Numbered from the stretch's first letter, positions 42,272-51,529 are shown. The stretch: 64,000 nt of DNA from Brevibacterium ihuae (GCF_900184225.1 NZ_FXWZ01000003.1:745683-809682); one strand, 5' to 3'. Made by a program: numbers and translations. The notes: generated from the letters alone by a model not told the origin.

Positions 42272-43441
42272 GTGACCATCGACATCACTGCACCGAACTC
42301 CGGCCCGCTCTCCGGCGTCATCGTCGCCGACTTCTCCCGCGTGCTCGCCGGCCCCTACTGCACGATGATCCTCGGCGACCTCGGCGCCACCGTCATCAAG
42401 GTCGAGAGCCCCACCGGCGACGACACCCGCGCCTGGACGCCCCCGGCCTACCAGGGCGGCGCCTGCTACTACCAGGCGGTCAACCGCAACAAGCACTCGA
42501 TCACCCTCGACTTCGGCGATGCCGACGACCTCGCCGTCGCGAAGGACATCGCCGCCCGCGCCGACGTCTTCATCCACAACTTCAAGCCCGGCTCGATCGA
42601 CAAGTTCGGCCTCGGCTACGCCCGCGTCAAGGAGATCAAGCCGGACATCATCTACGCCCACATCAGCGGCTTCGGCACCTCGGGTGCGGGCGCGGCGCTG
42701 CCGGGCTACGACGTGCTCGTGCAGGGCATGGCCGGGCTCATGGACATGAACGGCGAGGCCGACGGCGAGCCGGTGCGCTCGGGGGTGTCGATCTTCGACC
42801 TCACCACCGGGATGATGACCGCCGTGGGCATCACCGCCGCGCTGCGCCACAAGGAGCGCACCGGCGAGGGCCAGCTCATCGAGAACAACCTCATGGCGAA
42901 CGCGATCTTCACCATGGCGAATCAGTACCAGGTCGCCTCGACGACGGGGAAGCACCCGAGCCGCAACGGCAAGGAGCACCCGACGATCTACCCCTACAAC
43001 GCGTTCCCCACCGCCGACGGCGACCTCATCGTCGTCGCCGGCAACAACGGCCAGTTCGCCCGCCTCTGCCAGGTGCTCGACACCCCGGAGCTGCTCACCG
43101 ACGAGCGCTTCGACAACCCGGAGAAGCGCAACGTCAACCGCGCCGAGCTGCGCCCGCTGCTCGAGCGCGCCCTGTCGACCAAGGGCAAGGACGAGTGGTT
43201 CGGGCTGCTGCGCGCCGCCGGGCTGCCGTGCTCGCCGGTGCAGAACGTCAGCGAGGGCCTCGAGTCCGCGCGCGAGCTCGGCATCGACCCGATCTGGCAC
43301 ACCGAGGACCCGGAGTCGATGCCGACCGTGCGCAGCTCGCTGAGCATGTCCGCCACCCCGGCGAGCTACCGCAAGGAGCCCCCGCAGCTCGGCGAGGACT
43401 CCGAGGCCGTGCGCGCCTGGCTCCAGCAGACGCAGGACTGA
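42272..43441 (+). CDS. CaiB/BaiF (class III) CoA-transferase
   Basis: A 389-residue family III CoA-transferase moving CoA between carboxylic acids. Landmarks are VIVADFSRVLAGPYCTMILGDLGATVIKVE, NRNKHSITLDF, DVFIHNFKPGSIDKFGL, and PGYDVLVQG with the catalytic Asp147. GTG 42272 is preferred (AAGGA at eight bases); an ATG nine bases upstream overlaps the ribosome site. It is divergent from the kinase/ACAD operon and probably activates that operon's substrate acid or recycles CoA. Confidence 0.9.
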   Translation: MTIDITAPNSGPLSGVIVADFSRVLAGPYCTMILGDLGATVIKVESPTGDDTRAWTPPAYQGGACYYQAVNRNKHSITLDFGDADDLAVAKDIAARADVFIHNFKPGSIDKFGLGYARVKEIKPDIIYAHISGFGTSGAGAALPGYDVLVQGMAGLMDMNGEADGEPVRSGVSIFDLTTGMMTAVGITAALRHKERTGEGQLIENNLMANAIFTMANQYQVASTTGKHPSRNGKEHPTIYPYNAFPTADGDLIVVAGNNGQFARLCQVLDTPELLTDERFDNPEKRNVNRAELRPLLERALSTKGKDEWFGLLRAAGLPCSPVQNVSEGLESARELGIDPIWHTEDPESMPTVRSSLSMSATPASYRKEPPQLGEDSEAVRAWLQQTQD

Positions 43442-43454
43442 GCCCCGCGCCCTT

Positions 43455-43541
43455 CACCTGCGTCAGACGTCCCGCGGGGGTGCTCACCTGCGGAGGATCC
43501 CCCGCGGACGCCTCCGATCCGGGACCTCTGTCGCAGGTGAA
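43455..43541. repeat. Family II palindrome with two 30-bp left arms
   Basis: CACCTGCG units start at 43455 and 43485 (30-base step), and the closing arm (CCTCTGTCGCAGGTGAA) ends at 43541. It lies between the CoA-transferase stop and the first lipoprotein gene, and its arms match those at 31836-31983 and 55461-55519. Confidence 0.7.
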
Positions 43542-43607
43542 GCGGCCCGTCGCCGAGGTGTGGCGGCATTGGCACATCGCGGCCGCTCCCGCCTCACCCG
43601 TCGCGCC

Positions 43608-43613
43608 TAGGCT
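43608..43613 (+). promoter_or_regulatory. -10 box of the leaderless promoter of lipoprotein gene 1
   Basis: TAGGCT, six bases, ATG at 43620. The CCTAGGCTGAC stretch is repeated at lipoprotein gene 4 and, as CCTACGCTGGAC, at gene 2. Confidence 0.6.
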
Positions 43614-43619
43614 GACGGC

Positions 43620-45260
43620 ATGATCCGTGCTCACCGCGATGCCGCCGCGCCCAGCGCAGACCGCCTTGCCCACGCCCTCAGGGCCTTTCACGGACTCCAC
43701 GGATTCCTCGTCATCGCCCTCGTCCTCAGCCTGACCCTCGCCGGCTGCGCGCCCCGGGACGACCGGCCGGAATCGACGGAGGCGGAGTTCCGCGCCGAGG
43801 CGCTCGGCCTCCCCGGCGTCGAGTCGATCGGCCCGGTCACCGAACCCTGGGACGGTATGCCGCCCGACGCCCAGGAGATCACCCTCGACACCGCCGCCAC
43901 CGAGGACGAACTACGCGGGACCGGGGATGCCCTGTACGACATGCTCCAGAACCGCCGCTACCCCGACCACGCGCCGTCGATGGTCGTGAGGAGCGGGAAG
44001 TTCCAGGGCTTCTACGGCGCGAACATCCACTACTCCCCGCAGGCGTTCGGCAAATCCACCGGCGTCTCCGCGAATGTGCTCGACCTCGAACTCCTGCCGT
44101 ATCTCCACGGCCTGCCCGATGTGGAGTCGGGAACCCTCGGAACGACTCACCCCGATGAGGCCCCCCGGGCGTCGGTCGAGGTCGACGGTCCGGTGCACCC
44201 GTGGTTCGAGGACCGCGTCGCTTCTCCGCACGACGTCATCCTCACAGCAGTGGACGCCCGCAGCGCCGAGGGAGGGGCGACTCCCGAGGACCCGGCACAG
44301 CCCTCGGCCCTGGGTTCCGACACCGCCTCCCAGGACGAACAGGATCGGGTCACCGTCGACCTCAGTGATCGCGTGGCTCAGGACAGCTTCGCCCAGCTCG
44401 CCGGCGCCCTGGGGCAGGATGCGGAGATCCTCGGCGGAGAGTTCTCCGGAACGCCTCTCCAGGGCGCATTCACGCCGAGCGAACTCGTCGTCGGAACGGC
44501 CACTGACGCGGCAGCGGACGAGATCCATAAGAGCGTGCTCGCTCTCTACGGTCCCGATCGACTCCCGTCCCTCGAGATCCGGTCGTCCGAGGGGCTGACC
44601 GTCAGCATCGATCGCGAGGGCCTGAGCCGAGCCGGGGCCTACTTCGACGCCGCAAAGGTGTTCCGGGCGATGGGGATCACCGTGACGAGCTTCGACCCCG
44701 GCGCGAACACGATCGCACTCACGGTGCCCGATAGCAGGGCGCTGCTCGAACTCGCCGACCATGTGACCACCGGCGACCGGCCCCTGCCCGGCGACGCCGT
44801 CTTCATGGTGCAGGATCCGGCGATGGCGAGAGCGGCCGCCGCGCAGGACCCCTCGACCGACGCACTCGCGCCGGAGTCGACGTATGCGGTGCGGGGCACG
44901 CCGGAGCGGCTGTCGGAGATCGCTCCCCTCACGGCGGCCCTGTGGGATGCAGGCTTCCTCATCGAGTTCTTCGTGGAGGACTACGCGGGACAGGACCACG
45001 GGCTCGAACTCGGCGTGTCGGAGGAGCAGGATCTCAGCTCCCCGGACAGCCGGGCCGCGCTCATCGGGATCCTCCGCGAGCACGGCTGGGATGGCACCGC
45101 ACACATCCGCCTCGATGCGGGGGACGCCGGATTCCTCCGCCTCGAATCCACCGCGACGGGACCTGCCACCGGGGATCTCCCCGAGTACGACGACCCCGGC
45201 GGTGATCCCGCGGGTTGGATGAGCGATTTCATCGACGAGTGGAACGCCACCGCCGGCTGA
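43620..45260 (+). CDS. Uncharacterised lipoprotein, array member 1 of 4
   Basis: A 546-residue predicted lipoprotein with a long N-region, a hydrophobic core and lipobox LTLAGC (Cys43). I recognise no catalytic family. After DRPESTEAEFRAEALGLPGVESI come LYDMLQNRRYPDHAPSMVVRSGKFQG and LLPYLHGLPDVESGTL. The C-terminal part has SPDSRAALIGILREHGWDGTAHIRL and ends FIDEWNATAG. These blocks recur in the three following genes. Leaderless start. It is the most divergent member, with an extra acidic linker near residues 210-240. Probably cell-surface; function unknown. Confidence 0.85.
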   Translation: MIRAHRDAAAPSADRLAHALRAFHGLHGFLVIALVLSLTLAGCAPRDDRPESTEAEFRAEALGLPGVESIGPVTEPWDGMPPDAQEITLDTAATEDELRGTGDALYDMLQNRRYPDHAPSMVVRSGKFQGFYGANIHYSPQAFGKSTGVSANVLDLELLPYLHGLPDVESGTLGTTHPDEAPRASVEVDGPVHPWFEDRVASPHDVILTAVDARSAEGGATPEDPAQPSALGSDTASQDEQDRVTVDLSDRVAQDSFAQLAGALGQDAEILGGEFSGTPLQGAFTPSELVVGTATDAAADEIHKSVLALYGPDRLPSLEIRSSEGLTVSIDREGLSRAGAYFDAAKVFRAMGITVTSFDPGANTIALTVPDSRALLELADHVTTGDRPLPGDAVFMVQDPAMARAAAAQDPSTDALAPESTYAVRGTPERLSEIAPLTAALWDAGFLIEFFVEDYAGQDHGLELGVSEEQDLSSPDSRAALIGILREHGWDGTAHIRLDAGDAGFLRLESTATGPATGDLPEYDDPGGDPAGWMSDFIDEWNATAG

Positions 45261-45374
45261 ACCCGACGCCGGTGCGCGGCTGAGCGGTTGTTCCGCTGCG
45301 CCGTTGTTCAGCCGCGCGGTTGCTCTGCCGCTCCGCAGTCTCCTTGTCCGCGGGGGGGGTTCCGGTCGGCTTCC

Positions 45375-45489
45375 TCACCTGCGGGAAATGTCCCAACGGC
45401 CCCTTCACTTGCGGAAAATGTCCCTGATCTGCGCTGATTCCGGGACGTCTGTCGCAGGTGAACCCAACGCGGGACGTCTACCCGGGTGA
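45375..45489. repeat. Family II palindrome region with duplicated arms on both sides
   Basis: Left units start at 45375 (CACCTGCGGGAAATGTCCC) and 45405 (30-base step). The closing right arm GTCTGTCGCAGGTGAA ends at 45462, and a second, decayed right arm ends at 45489. It lies in the 335-base gap 45261-45595 between lipoprotein genes 1 and 2, which otherwise holds GC-rich degenerate repeats of GCGGTTG after the stop and no gene. Confidence 0.65.
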
Positions 45490-45583
45490 ACCCGACACGA
45501 CGCCGCTGCCGCGGGTGGAGCATCCGCGCCGCGGTGTGTCAGACCCGGCACAGCATCGCCACACCGCGCACCTGACCGGTTCC

Positions 45584-45589
45584 TACGCT
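45584..45589 (+). promoter_or_regulatory. -10 box of the leaderless promoter of lipoprotein gene 2
   Basis: TACGCT, six bases, ATG at 45596. Upstream, GGCACAGCATCGCCACACC (45547-45565) is nearly identical to the block before lipoprotein gene 4. Confidence 0.55.
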
Positions 45590-45595
45590 GGACGC

Positions 45596-47095
45596 ATGAC
45601 ACGGATCGCGCTCGCCGTCGGCCTCGTCCTCACGTTGCTCGCCGCAGCGGGCTGCGGTGTGCGCGACACCCGTCCCGAGTCGACGTACGCGGAGTTCGAA
45701 CAGCAGGCCGCCGCCCTCGCCGGCGTCCGCTCGGTCACCGCCACCGCCGCGTCGACCTACATGATCGACCTCGATCCGCAGGCCGGCGAGGCAGATCTCG
45801 CGCAGACCGCCGACGACCTGTTCTTCCTCGTCAACGACCATCGCTATCCGACGGGCGCCCCCGAGGCGACGGTCGAGAGCGGAGTGTTCTCCGGTGAGAT
45901 CGGCGTCGTGCGGCAGGGAGCCCCGCCGGGCGTGCCGCAGCCCGGTCCGCTCGGCCTCGCGCACCTGCCGTTCCTCCATGCGCTGCCGGATGTCGAGGCG
46001 GGGACGCTGAGCGAGCGCGGCGCCTCGGTCCAACTCACCGAGCACACCGATATGCGCACGTGGGCGACCGACGCCGCCGCCTCCCCGCGCGAGCTCCGGC
46101 TCTCCGCCCGCCGACCGATGACCGCCGACGAGCTCCGGATGCTCCCGGCGGACGACCGCACCGCCGCAGGGAGCACGGAGGACACCGCCTCACCCGACCC
46201 GAACCCTGCCGCCGATCCGAACGCCCCCGCTCCCGAACCCGCACCGGAGCAGCCCGTCGTCTCGCTCGTCCTCGATCTCTCCCGGCCGGATCTGCCCGCA
46301 GATCTCACCCGCCTCCACGAGACCGCCGACGCGGCCTCCGCCCTGCTCATCGAGGCCGATCTCAGCAGCACCCTCCCGGAGCCGGACGCCGCGCTCGCCG
46401 TCTCCGCCGATGCGGACATCCCTGCGGCCTACGCGGCGTTCGCGGCGGAGTACGGACAGGACCAGCTCGACGATGTGCGCGTCCGTTCGGCCGAGGGACT
46501 CTCAGTCACCGGTGGCGGCGGGAACATCGACGCGCACTTCGCCGCCCGCGACCTCCTTGTCGAGGCCGGTGCAGCGGTGACCTCGATGGACCTCCGACGC
46601 GGTGCTCTGACTGCCGAGGTGCCGGACGGCACCACCCTGCGAGCGCTCGCCGCTGCGACGGGCGGACCCGCCTGGCCGTTGCCGTCGGACACCCGGATAT
46701 CCGTGCGCAACACCGCGCATCCCGACGACTCCCCGTACTTCGACGCCGACGAATGGCCGTCCCATGCGGATCTCCTCGCCGCCCTGTGGGAGAACGGGTT
46801 CGATGCGATCCGGATGTCCGGCGGCACGCAGCGCAGCGACTTCGACCTCCGCATCCAGCCCTCGGACACCCAGGACCTCACGAGCCCCGACAGCCGAGCA
46901 GCCCTCATCGACGTGCTGCGCACCATCGGCTGGGGCGGGAAGGCCCAGATCAGCCTGTCCACCGGCGGCCACCTCGTCTTCTGGTCGACCGAGGACGGCC
47001 CCGCCGAGGATGCCTACATGTCCCTCCACGGCGCGGACCGGAAGCCCTCCGGCTGGGCCGCAGACTTCCTCGCCGAATGGGATGCGAGCGCGTGA
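45596..47095 (+). CDS. Uncharacterised lipoprotein, array member 2 of 4
   Basis: A 499-residue lipoprotein (lipobox LAAAGC, Cys20). Shared blocks are DTRPESTYAEFEQQAAALAGVRSV, LFFLVNDHRYPTGAPEATVESGVFSG, LPFLHALPDVEAGTL, a Pro/Ala/Asp linker near 195-215, SPDSRAALIDVLRTIGWGGKAQISL and FLAEWDASA at the end. I infer two similar alpha/beta halves joined by the linker. The stop overlaps the next start by one base (TGATG), so genes 2 and 3 are co-translated. Start chosen by the leaderless promoter; upstream in-frame sequence lies in the repeat region. Confidence 0.85.
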   Translation: MTRIALAVGLVLTLLAAAGCGVRDTRPESTYAEFEQQAAALAGVRSVTATAASTYMIDLDPQAGEADLAQTADDLFFLVNDHRYPTGAPEATVESGVFSGEIGVVRQGAPPGVPQPGPLGLAHLPFLHALPDVEAGTLSERGASVQLTEHTDMRTWATDAAASPRELRLSARRPMTADELRMLPADDRTAAGSTEDTASPDPNPAADPNAPAPEPAPEQPVVSLVLDLSRPDLPADLTRLHETADAASALLIEADLSSTLPEPDAALAVSADADIPAAYAAFAAEYGQDQLDDVRVRSAEGLSVTGGGGNIDAHFAARDLLVEAGAAVTSMDLRRGALTAEVPDGTTLRALAAATGGPAWPLPSDTRISVRNTAHPDDSPYFDADEWPSHADLLAALWENGFDAIRMSGGTQRSDFDLRIQPSDTQDLTSPDSRAALIDVLRTIGWGGKAQISLSTGGHLVFWSTEDGPAEDAYMSLHGADRKPSGWAADFLAEWDASA

Positions 47096-48564
47096 TGCGG
47101 CCGCCCGCAGTCCCGCTCCTCTGCCTCGCGCTCCTCGTCGCGACCGGGTGCGCACCGCTCGAGGGGCGCGGCATCGACCTCCGTCCGCGCTCGTCGATCG
47201 ACACCCTGGTCGAGGAGATCCGCACCCTGCCCGGCATCACCGCGGTCGCAGAGGCCGACCCCGGCAGCGTCGAGGCCGAGATCGACGGCACCACCGGGGT
47301 CCGCGACCTCACCGCGACCGCTGAGGCGCTCTTCGCCCTCGTCAACGACTATCGCTACCCCCACGGCACCCCCGAGGTCGAGGTGTCCAGCGGACGGTTC
47401 ACCGCGGACGTCCCGGCGTCTCCCCCGGGCTCCGCGCAGCCCGCCTCGTCGGCGGCGCCGGCGCTCGGAGCACTCCCGTTCCTCCACTCCCTGCCCGAGG
47501 TCGCCGCCGGTCGCCTGCCCGGCGGCACCCGGGTCGAGATCGAGCTCGAGGCGGACACCGACATCGGCGCCTGGACGGAAGCGGCCGCCGCGCGGACCCG
47601 GCCCCTCGAGCTCGCGGTCCACCGCCCGCGCACCGCCGCGGAGCCGGCCGACCCGACGCCGGAGCAGCTGCCGCGCGAACCCGATCTCCCGAACGCCGTC
47701 GAGTACCTCGTCGACCTCGACGACCCGGCGTCCCGGGCCGCCCTCGAGGACATCCATGCGGCTCTCGACCAGACGCCGTACCTGCTCACCCGCGCCGAGG
47801 TGGGCCCGAGCTCCGGAACCACCGATCTGACGGTCCAGGTGCCGGGCTGGGAGGACATCCTCCCCGCCTACGATCACCTCGGTTCCGCGCTCGGCGCAGG
47901 CGGACTTCCCGACCGCGGCAGCGCCGAGGTCGTCGCGGCGGTGGTCACCGATTCCGGCCTCGAGGTGAAATCTCCCGACGACGGGCTCACCGAGCTCCTC
48001 GCCGTGGCGGACCCGATCGCCGAACACGGGGGCACAATGACCTCGGCGAATGCTCGGCAGGGAAGCATCGGCATCCGCGTGGGCGACGTCGACGCACTGA
48101 CCGCCGTCGTCGACTACGCCTCGTCCGACGCGTGGCCGCTGAGCAGCGCCACCCGGCTGCAGATCGGTTCCGCACCGCAGTCCGATTCCTCGCATCTCAC
48201 CGTCGCGGAATGGCCCGCGGAGCTGCCCCTCCTCGTCTCGCTGTGGGACGCGGGCTGGGACACATCGACCGTCGGGCGGCACACCACGGAGGACGGGACG
48301 GCGTCGGTGCTCGATATCGGCGTGTCCGCGCTCGACCGGCAGGCCCCGCCCACCGCGCCGGAGCAGACGGAGATCGTCCGCCTCCTCCGCGCCCACGACT
48401 GGCACGGGGACGGAGCGATCACGATCCGCGCCGCCGGGCAGACCATGCACTTCGCGAGCACCGCAGACGGGCGCGCCTCATCCGCCTCCCTCGGCCCGGA
48501 CGGACGACGACCCACGGGCTGGACGGCGGACCTCATCGATGCGTGGAACGCCACCGCCGGCTGA
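47095..48564 (+). CDS. Uncharacterised lipoprotein, array member 3 of 4
   Basis: A 489-residue lipoprotein (lipobox LVATGC, Cys19). It shares RPRSSIDTLVEEIRTLPGIT, LFALVNDYRYPHGTPEVEVSSGRF, LPFLHSLPEVAAGRLPGG, EPADPTPEQL, VEYLVDLDDP and LIDAWNATAG with gene 4, its closest relative here. The start ATG overlaps the gene 2 stop and has a GTG directly in front of it. It has no promoter of its own that I can see and is expected to be expressed with gene 2. Function unknown. Confidence 0.85.
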   Translation: MRPPAVPLLCLALLVATGCAPLEGRGIDLRPRSSIDTLVEEIRTLPGITAVAEADPGSVEAEIDGTTGVRDLTATAEALFALVNDYRYPHGTPEVEVSSGRFTADVPASPPGSAQPASSAAPALGALPFLHSLPEVAAGRLPGGTRVEIELEADTDIGAWTEAAAARTRPLELAVHRPRTAAEPADPTPEQLPREPDLPNAVEYLVDLDDPASRAALEDIHAALDQTPYLLTRAEVGPSSGTTDLTVQVPGWEDILPAYDHLGSALGAGGLPDRGSAEVVAAVVTDSGLEVKSPDDGLTELLAVADPIAEHGGTMTSANARQGSIGIRVGDVDALTAVVDYASSDAWPLSSATRLQIGSAPQSDSSHLTVAEWPAELPLLVSLWDAGWDTSTVGRHTTEDGTASVLDIGVSALDRQAPPTAPEQTEIVRLLRAHDWHGDGAITIRAAGQTMHFASTADGRASSASLGPDGRRPTGWTADLIDAWNATAG

Positions 48565-48661
48565 CCGGCAAGCCCCGGGCGCTCGCCGCTGCCACAGCGG
48601 TCCCCGCCGAGGTGTTCCGGGCCTGGCACAGGATCGCCACACCCGGCACCGGGCCCGTTCC

Positions 48662-48667
48662 TAGGCT
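48662..48667 (+). promoter_or_regulatory. -10 box of the leaderless promoter of lipoprotein gene 4
   Basis: TAGGCT, six bases, ATG at 48674. GGCACAGGATCGCCACACC lies 20-40 bases upstream of it, as before gene 2. Confidence 0.6.
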
Positions 48668-48673
48668 GACCGT

Positions 48674-50212
48674 ATGAAGCGTCTCCCCGTCACCCTCGGC
48701 CTCCTCGTCACCCTGCTCGTGGCGTCCGGCTGCTCTGTGCTCGAACGGTTCGGGGGGAACGTCTCCGACCCTCGCCCGCTCTCCTCGATCGAGACGCTGG
48801 TCGACGAGATCCGCACCCTGCCCGGCATCACCTCGGCCACGGAGTCCGCCCCCGGCACCGTCGATGCCGACCTCCGCATCGACGCCTCGCCGACTGAGCT
48901 CGACGACACCGAGCGGGCCCTCTTCGACCTCGTCAACGACTTCCGGTACCCCGGCGGCACTCCCGAAGTCACCGCGACGAGCGGGAAGTTCACCGCGACC
49001 GTCCCCGAATCGCTGCCCTGGGTCATGTACGACCCGCCGCCCACTCCCCCGGCGCTCTCCGCGCTGCCGTACCTCCACACGCTCCCCGACGTCGCCGCCG
49101 GCCACCTGCCGGGCGGTTGGGGCATGCTCGCGGGCATGCACCCCGGGCAGATCCCGCCGAGCTCCCGCGCCGTTCTCGAACTCGAACCGGATACGGACAT
49201 GACCGCCTGGACGGAATCCGTCGCCGACGACTCCCTGCCGCTCGAACTCGACGTCCGCCGTCCGCGCTCCGCCGACGAACCGGCCGACCCGACGCCGGAG
49301 GAGCTCCGCGGGGAGATGGATCGACCGAACGTCGTCGAGTACGTGATCGACCTCGCCGACCCCGGCACCCTGCCGATCCTCCACGACGTGCACCGAGCAC
49401 TCGACGGTACCGATCACCTGCTCACCCGCGCGGAGATCAGCCCGACCCGAGGGGACACCGCGCTGTCGATCCAGGTGTCCGAGCCGGAGGACATCGTCCC
49501 CGCGTTCGCGCACCTCGAGTCCGCGCTCGGTCCGATCGGCTACGGCGAGGGAACCGACGTCGAGGTCGTCACCGACGGCGGGCTCGAGACCACCGAGCCC
49601 GATGACGGCTTCGAGGACCTCTTCGTCGTCATCGATCCGCTCGCCGAGCGCGGCGGCACGGTGACCCGCCTCGGCGGCGACGGGACGGCCGCTGGCAGCA
49701 CCGTGACCGTCGGGGTGCCCGACGCCGACGCACTCCGCCGCATCGTCGACTACGCCGGCTCCGAGGAATGGCCGCTCGCCCCGGAGACCATGCTGGAGAT
49801 CGGCACGGACCCCCACTGGGCGACCGCGAGCGCCTCCGCCGCCCGGTGGCCTGCGGAGGTGCCGTTGCTCGCCGCGCTGTGGGAGGCCGGCTGGGACGCC
49901 TCGACCGTCGACGATCTCCGCGGTGCATCCTCCGATGGCACCGGCAGCCGGTGGGACTTCGGGGTCATGGTCTCCGCGCATGACCGGTTCACGTCGCCTG
50001 CGCCGGCCGAGCGGGAGGAGATCGTGCGACTCCTCCGGGCGCGCGACTGGGACGGCACAGCTCGGATCCGGCTCCGCATCGGCGACCACGAGCTCACGTT
50101 CTCGAGCACTGCGGACGGCACCGCGACCGCGGTGAGCTACGAGGAGGACAGCACGCGGCCCCTGCGCTGGGAGAAGGAGTTCGTCGAGGCCTGGGACACC
50201 ACCGCCGGCTGA
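48674..50212 (+). CDS. Uncharacterised lipoprotein, array member 4 of 4
   Basis: A 512-residue lipoprotein (lipobox LVASGC, Cys20). Its blocks match gene 3: SSIETLVDEIRTLPGITSA, LFDLVNDFRYPGGTPEVTATSGKF, LPYLHTLPDVAAGHLPGGWG, EPADPTPEEL, VEYVIDLADP, EEIVRLLRARDWDGTARIRL and FVEAWDTTAG. The last 24 bases of genes 1, 3 and 4 are almost identical in DNA, which suggests recent duplication or gene conversion. The gene has its own leaderless promoter. Function unknown. Confidence 0.85.
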   Translation: MKRLPVTLGLLVTLLVASGCSVLERFGGNVSDPRPLSSIETLVDEIRTLPGITSATESAPGTVDADLRIDASPTELDDTERALFDLVNDFRYPGGTPEVTATSGKFTATVPESLPWVMYDPPPTPPALSALPYLHTLPDVAAGHLPGGWGMLAGMHPGQIPPSSRAVLELEPDTDMTAWTESVADDSLPLELDVRRPRSADEPADPTPEELRGEMDRPNVVEYVIDLADPGTLPILHDVHRALDGTDHLLTRAEISPTRGDTALSIQVSEPEDIVPAFAHLESALGPIGYGEGTDVEVVTDGGLETTEPDDGFEDLFVVIDPLAERGGTVTRLGGDGTAAGSTVTVGVPDADALRRIVDYAGSEEWPLAPETMLEIGTDPHWATASASAARWPAEVPLLAALWEAGWDASTVDDLRGASSDGTGSRWDFGVMVSAHDRFTSPAPAEREEIVRLLRARDWDGTARIRLRIGDHELTFSSTADGTATAVSYEEDSTRPLRWEKEFVEAWDTTAG

Positions 50213-50240
50213 TCCCGGCCACCACGGTCGGGTGCCGCCG

Positions 50241-51407
50241 TCAGTCGATGAGCTCGAGGATCGTGGCGTTGGCCTGTCCGCCGGCCTCGCACATGGCCTG
50301 CAGGCCGTAGCGGGTGCCGGTGCGGCGCATGTGGTGGACGAGGTCGGTCATGATCCGCGCGCCCGAGGCGCCGAGCGGGTGGCCGAGGGCGATCGCACCG
50401 CCATTGGGGTTGACGCGATCCCAGTCCACCCCGATCTCCTTCATCCAGGCGGCCGGCACCGAGGCGAAGGCCTCATTGACCTCGAACACGCCGATCTCGT
50501 CCGCCGACAGCCCGGACTTCTGCAGTGCCTTCTGCGTCGCCGGGATGGGAGCGGTGAGCATGGTGATCGGGTCCGCTCCGCCGAGGGCCGCGGTGTGGAC
50601 GCGCGCGATCGGGGTGAGGCCGAGCTCGCGCGCCTTGACGTCGGTCATGACGAGGAGGGCGGCTGCGCCGTCGGAGATCTGCGAGGAGTTGCCGGCGGTG
50701 ACGACGCCGTCCTCCTTGAAGACCGTCTTGAGCTTCCCGAGGGTCTCGAGCGAACCGCCGGGCCGGATGCCCTGATCCGCGGAGAACTCGAACTCCTCGC
50801 CTTCCTTGGTCAGGCCGGTGAGCGGGATGATCTGGTCGGCGAAGTCGCCACGCTCGGTCGCGGCCTGCGCGCGGGCATGGGAGTCGAGGGCGAGCTGGTC
50901 CATCGCGGCGCGGTCGAAGCCCCAGCGCTCAGCGACGATCTCCGCTCCGATGCCCTGGCTGAACTCCTCCTGGCCGTAGCGCTCGAAGATCTTCGGACCG
51001 AAGGGCTTGCCCGGTCCGTTGACCCGGCTGCTGCCCATCGGCACGCGCGTCATCGACTCGACGCCGCCGGCGGCGACGATGTCATAGTGACCGGCCATGA
51101 CGGAGGCGACTGCGAAGGTGAGCGCCTGCTGCGAGGAGCCGCACGCGCGGTCGACGGTGGTGCCGGGCGTGGTCTCGGGCCAGCCGGCGGCGAGGGCGGA
51201 CCAACGGGCGACGTTGCCCGCCTGTTCCCCGGCCTGCGATACACAGCCGAAGATCACGTCCTCGACGAGGGCGGGGTCGAGAGAGCTGCGCTCGGCGAGT
51301 GCGGAGAGCACGTGGCCGCCGAGCGTAACGGGGTGGATGTCGCGGAGGGCTCCGCCGCGCTTTCCGACGGCGGTGCGGACGGCGTCGACGATGACTGCTT
51401 CAGGCAT
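50241..51407 (-). CDS. Thiolase (acetyl-CoA acyltransferase)
   Basis: This 388-residue type I thiolase cleaves 3-ketoacyl-CoA with CoA (or condenses acyl-CoAs). The nucleophile is Cys89 in VDRACGSSQQA, His343 lies in NPNGGAIALGHPLGASG, and Cys373 in MCEAGGQANAT, where many thiolases have CIGGG; EVNEAFA is also present. Degradative FadA-like role is likely. The promoter on the minus strand has TACTCT (51496-51491), and operator d lies between it and the gene, so it belongs to the CTGAACG regulon. Confidence 0.94.
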   Translation of the reverse strand: MPEAVIVDAVRTAVGKRGGALRDIHPVTLGGHVLSALAERSSLDPALVEDVIFGCVSQAGEQAGNVARWSALAAGWPETTPGTTVDRACGSSQQALTFAVASVMAGHYDIVAAGGVESMTRVPMGSSRVNGPGKPFGPKIFERYGQEEFSQGIGAEIVAERWGFDRAAMDQLALDSHARAQAATERGDFADQIIPLTGLTKEGEEFEFSADQGIRPGGSLETLGKLKTVFKEDGVVTAGNSSQISDGAAALLVMTDVKARELGLTPIARVHTAALGGADPITMLTAPIPATQKALQKSGLSADEIGVFEVNEAFASVPAAWMKEIGVDWDRVNPNGGAIALGHPLGASGARIMTDLVHHMRRTGTRYGLQAMCEAGGQANATILELID

Positions 51408-51461
51408 GGGGTTCTCTTCTCGAACTGCGATGTTCCGGATGGATGAGCGGGAGCAGCGGGA

Positions 51462-51477
51462 CTGAACGAGCGATCAG
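51462..51477 (-). promoter_or_regulatory. Operator copy d of the CTGAACG regulon
   Basis: CTGAACGAGCGATCAG, 55 bases upstream of the thiolase start and just downstream of its TACTCT -10 box (51491-51496, minus strand). Confidence 0.7.
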
Positions 51478-51529
51478 TGCCGCTGTGTCCAGAGTAGCAA
51501 CGCTCACCGCGGTCCGGTCAGGTGCCCTG

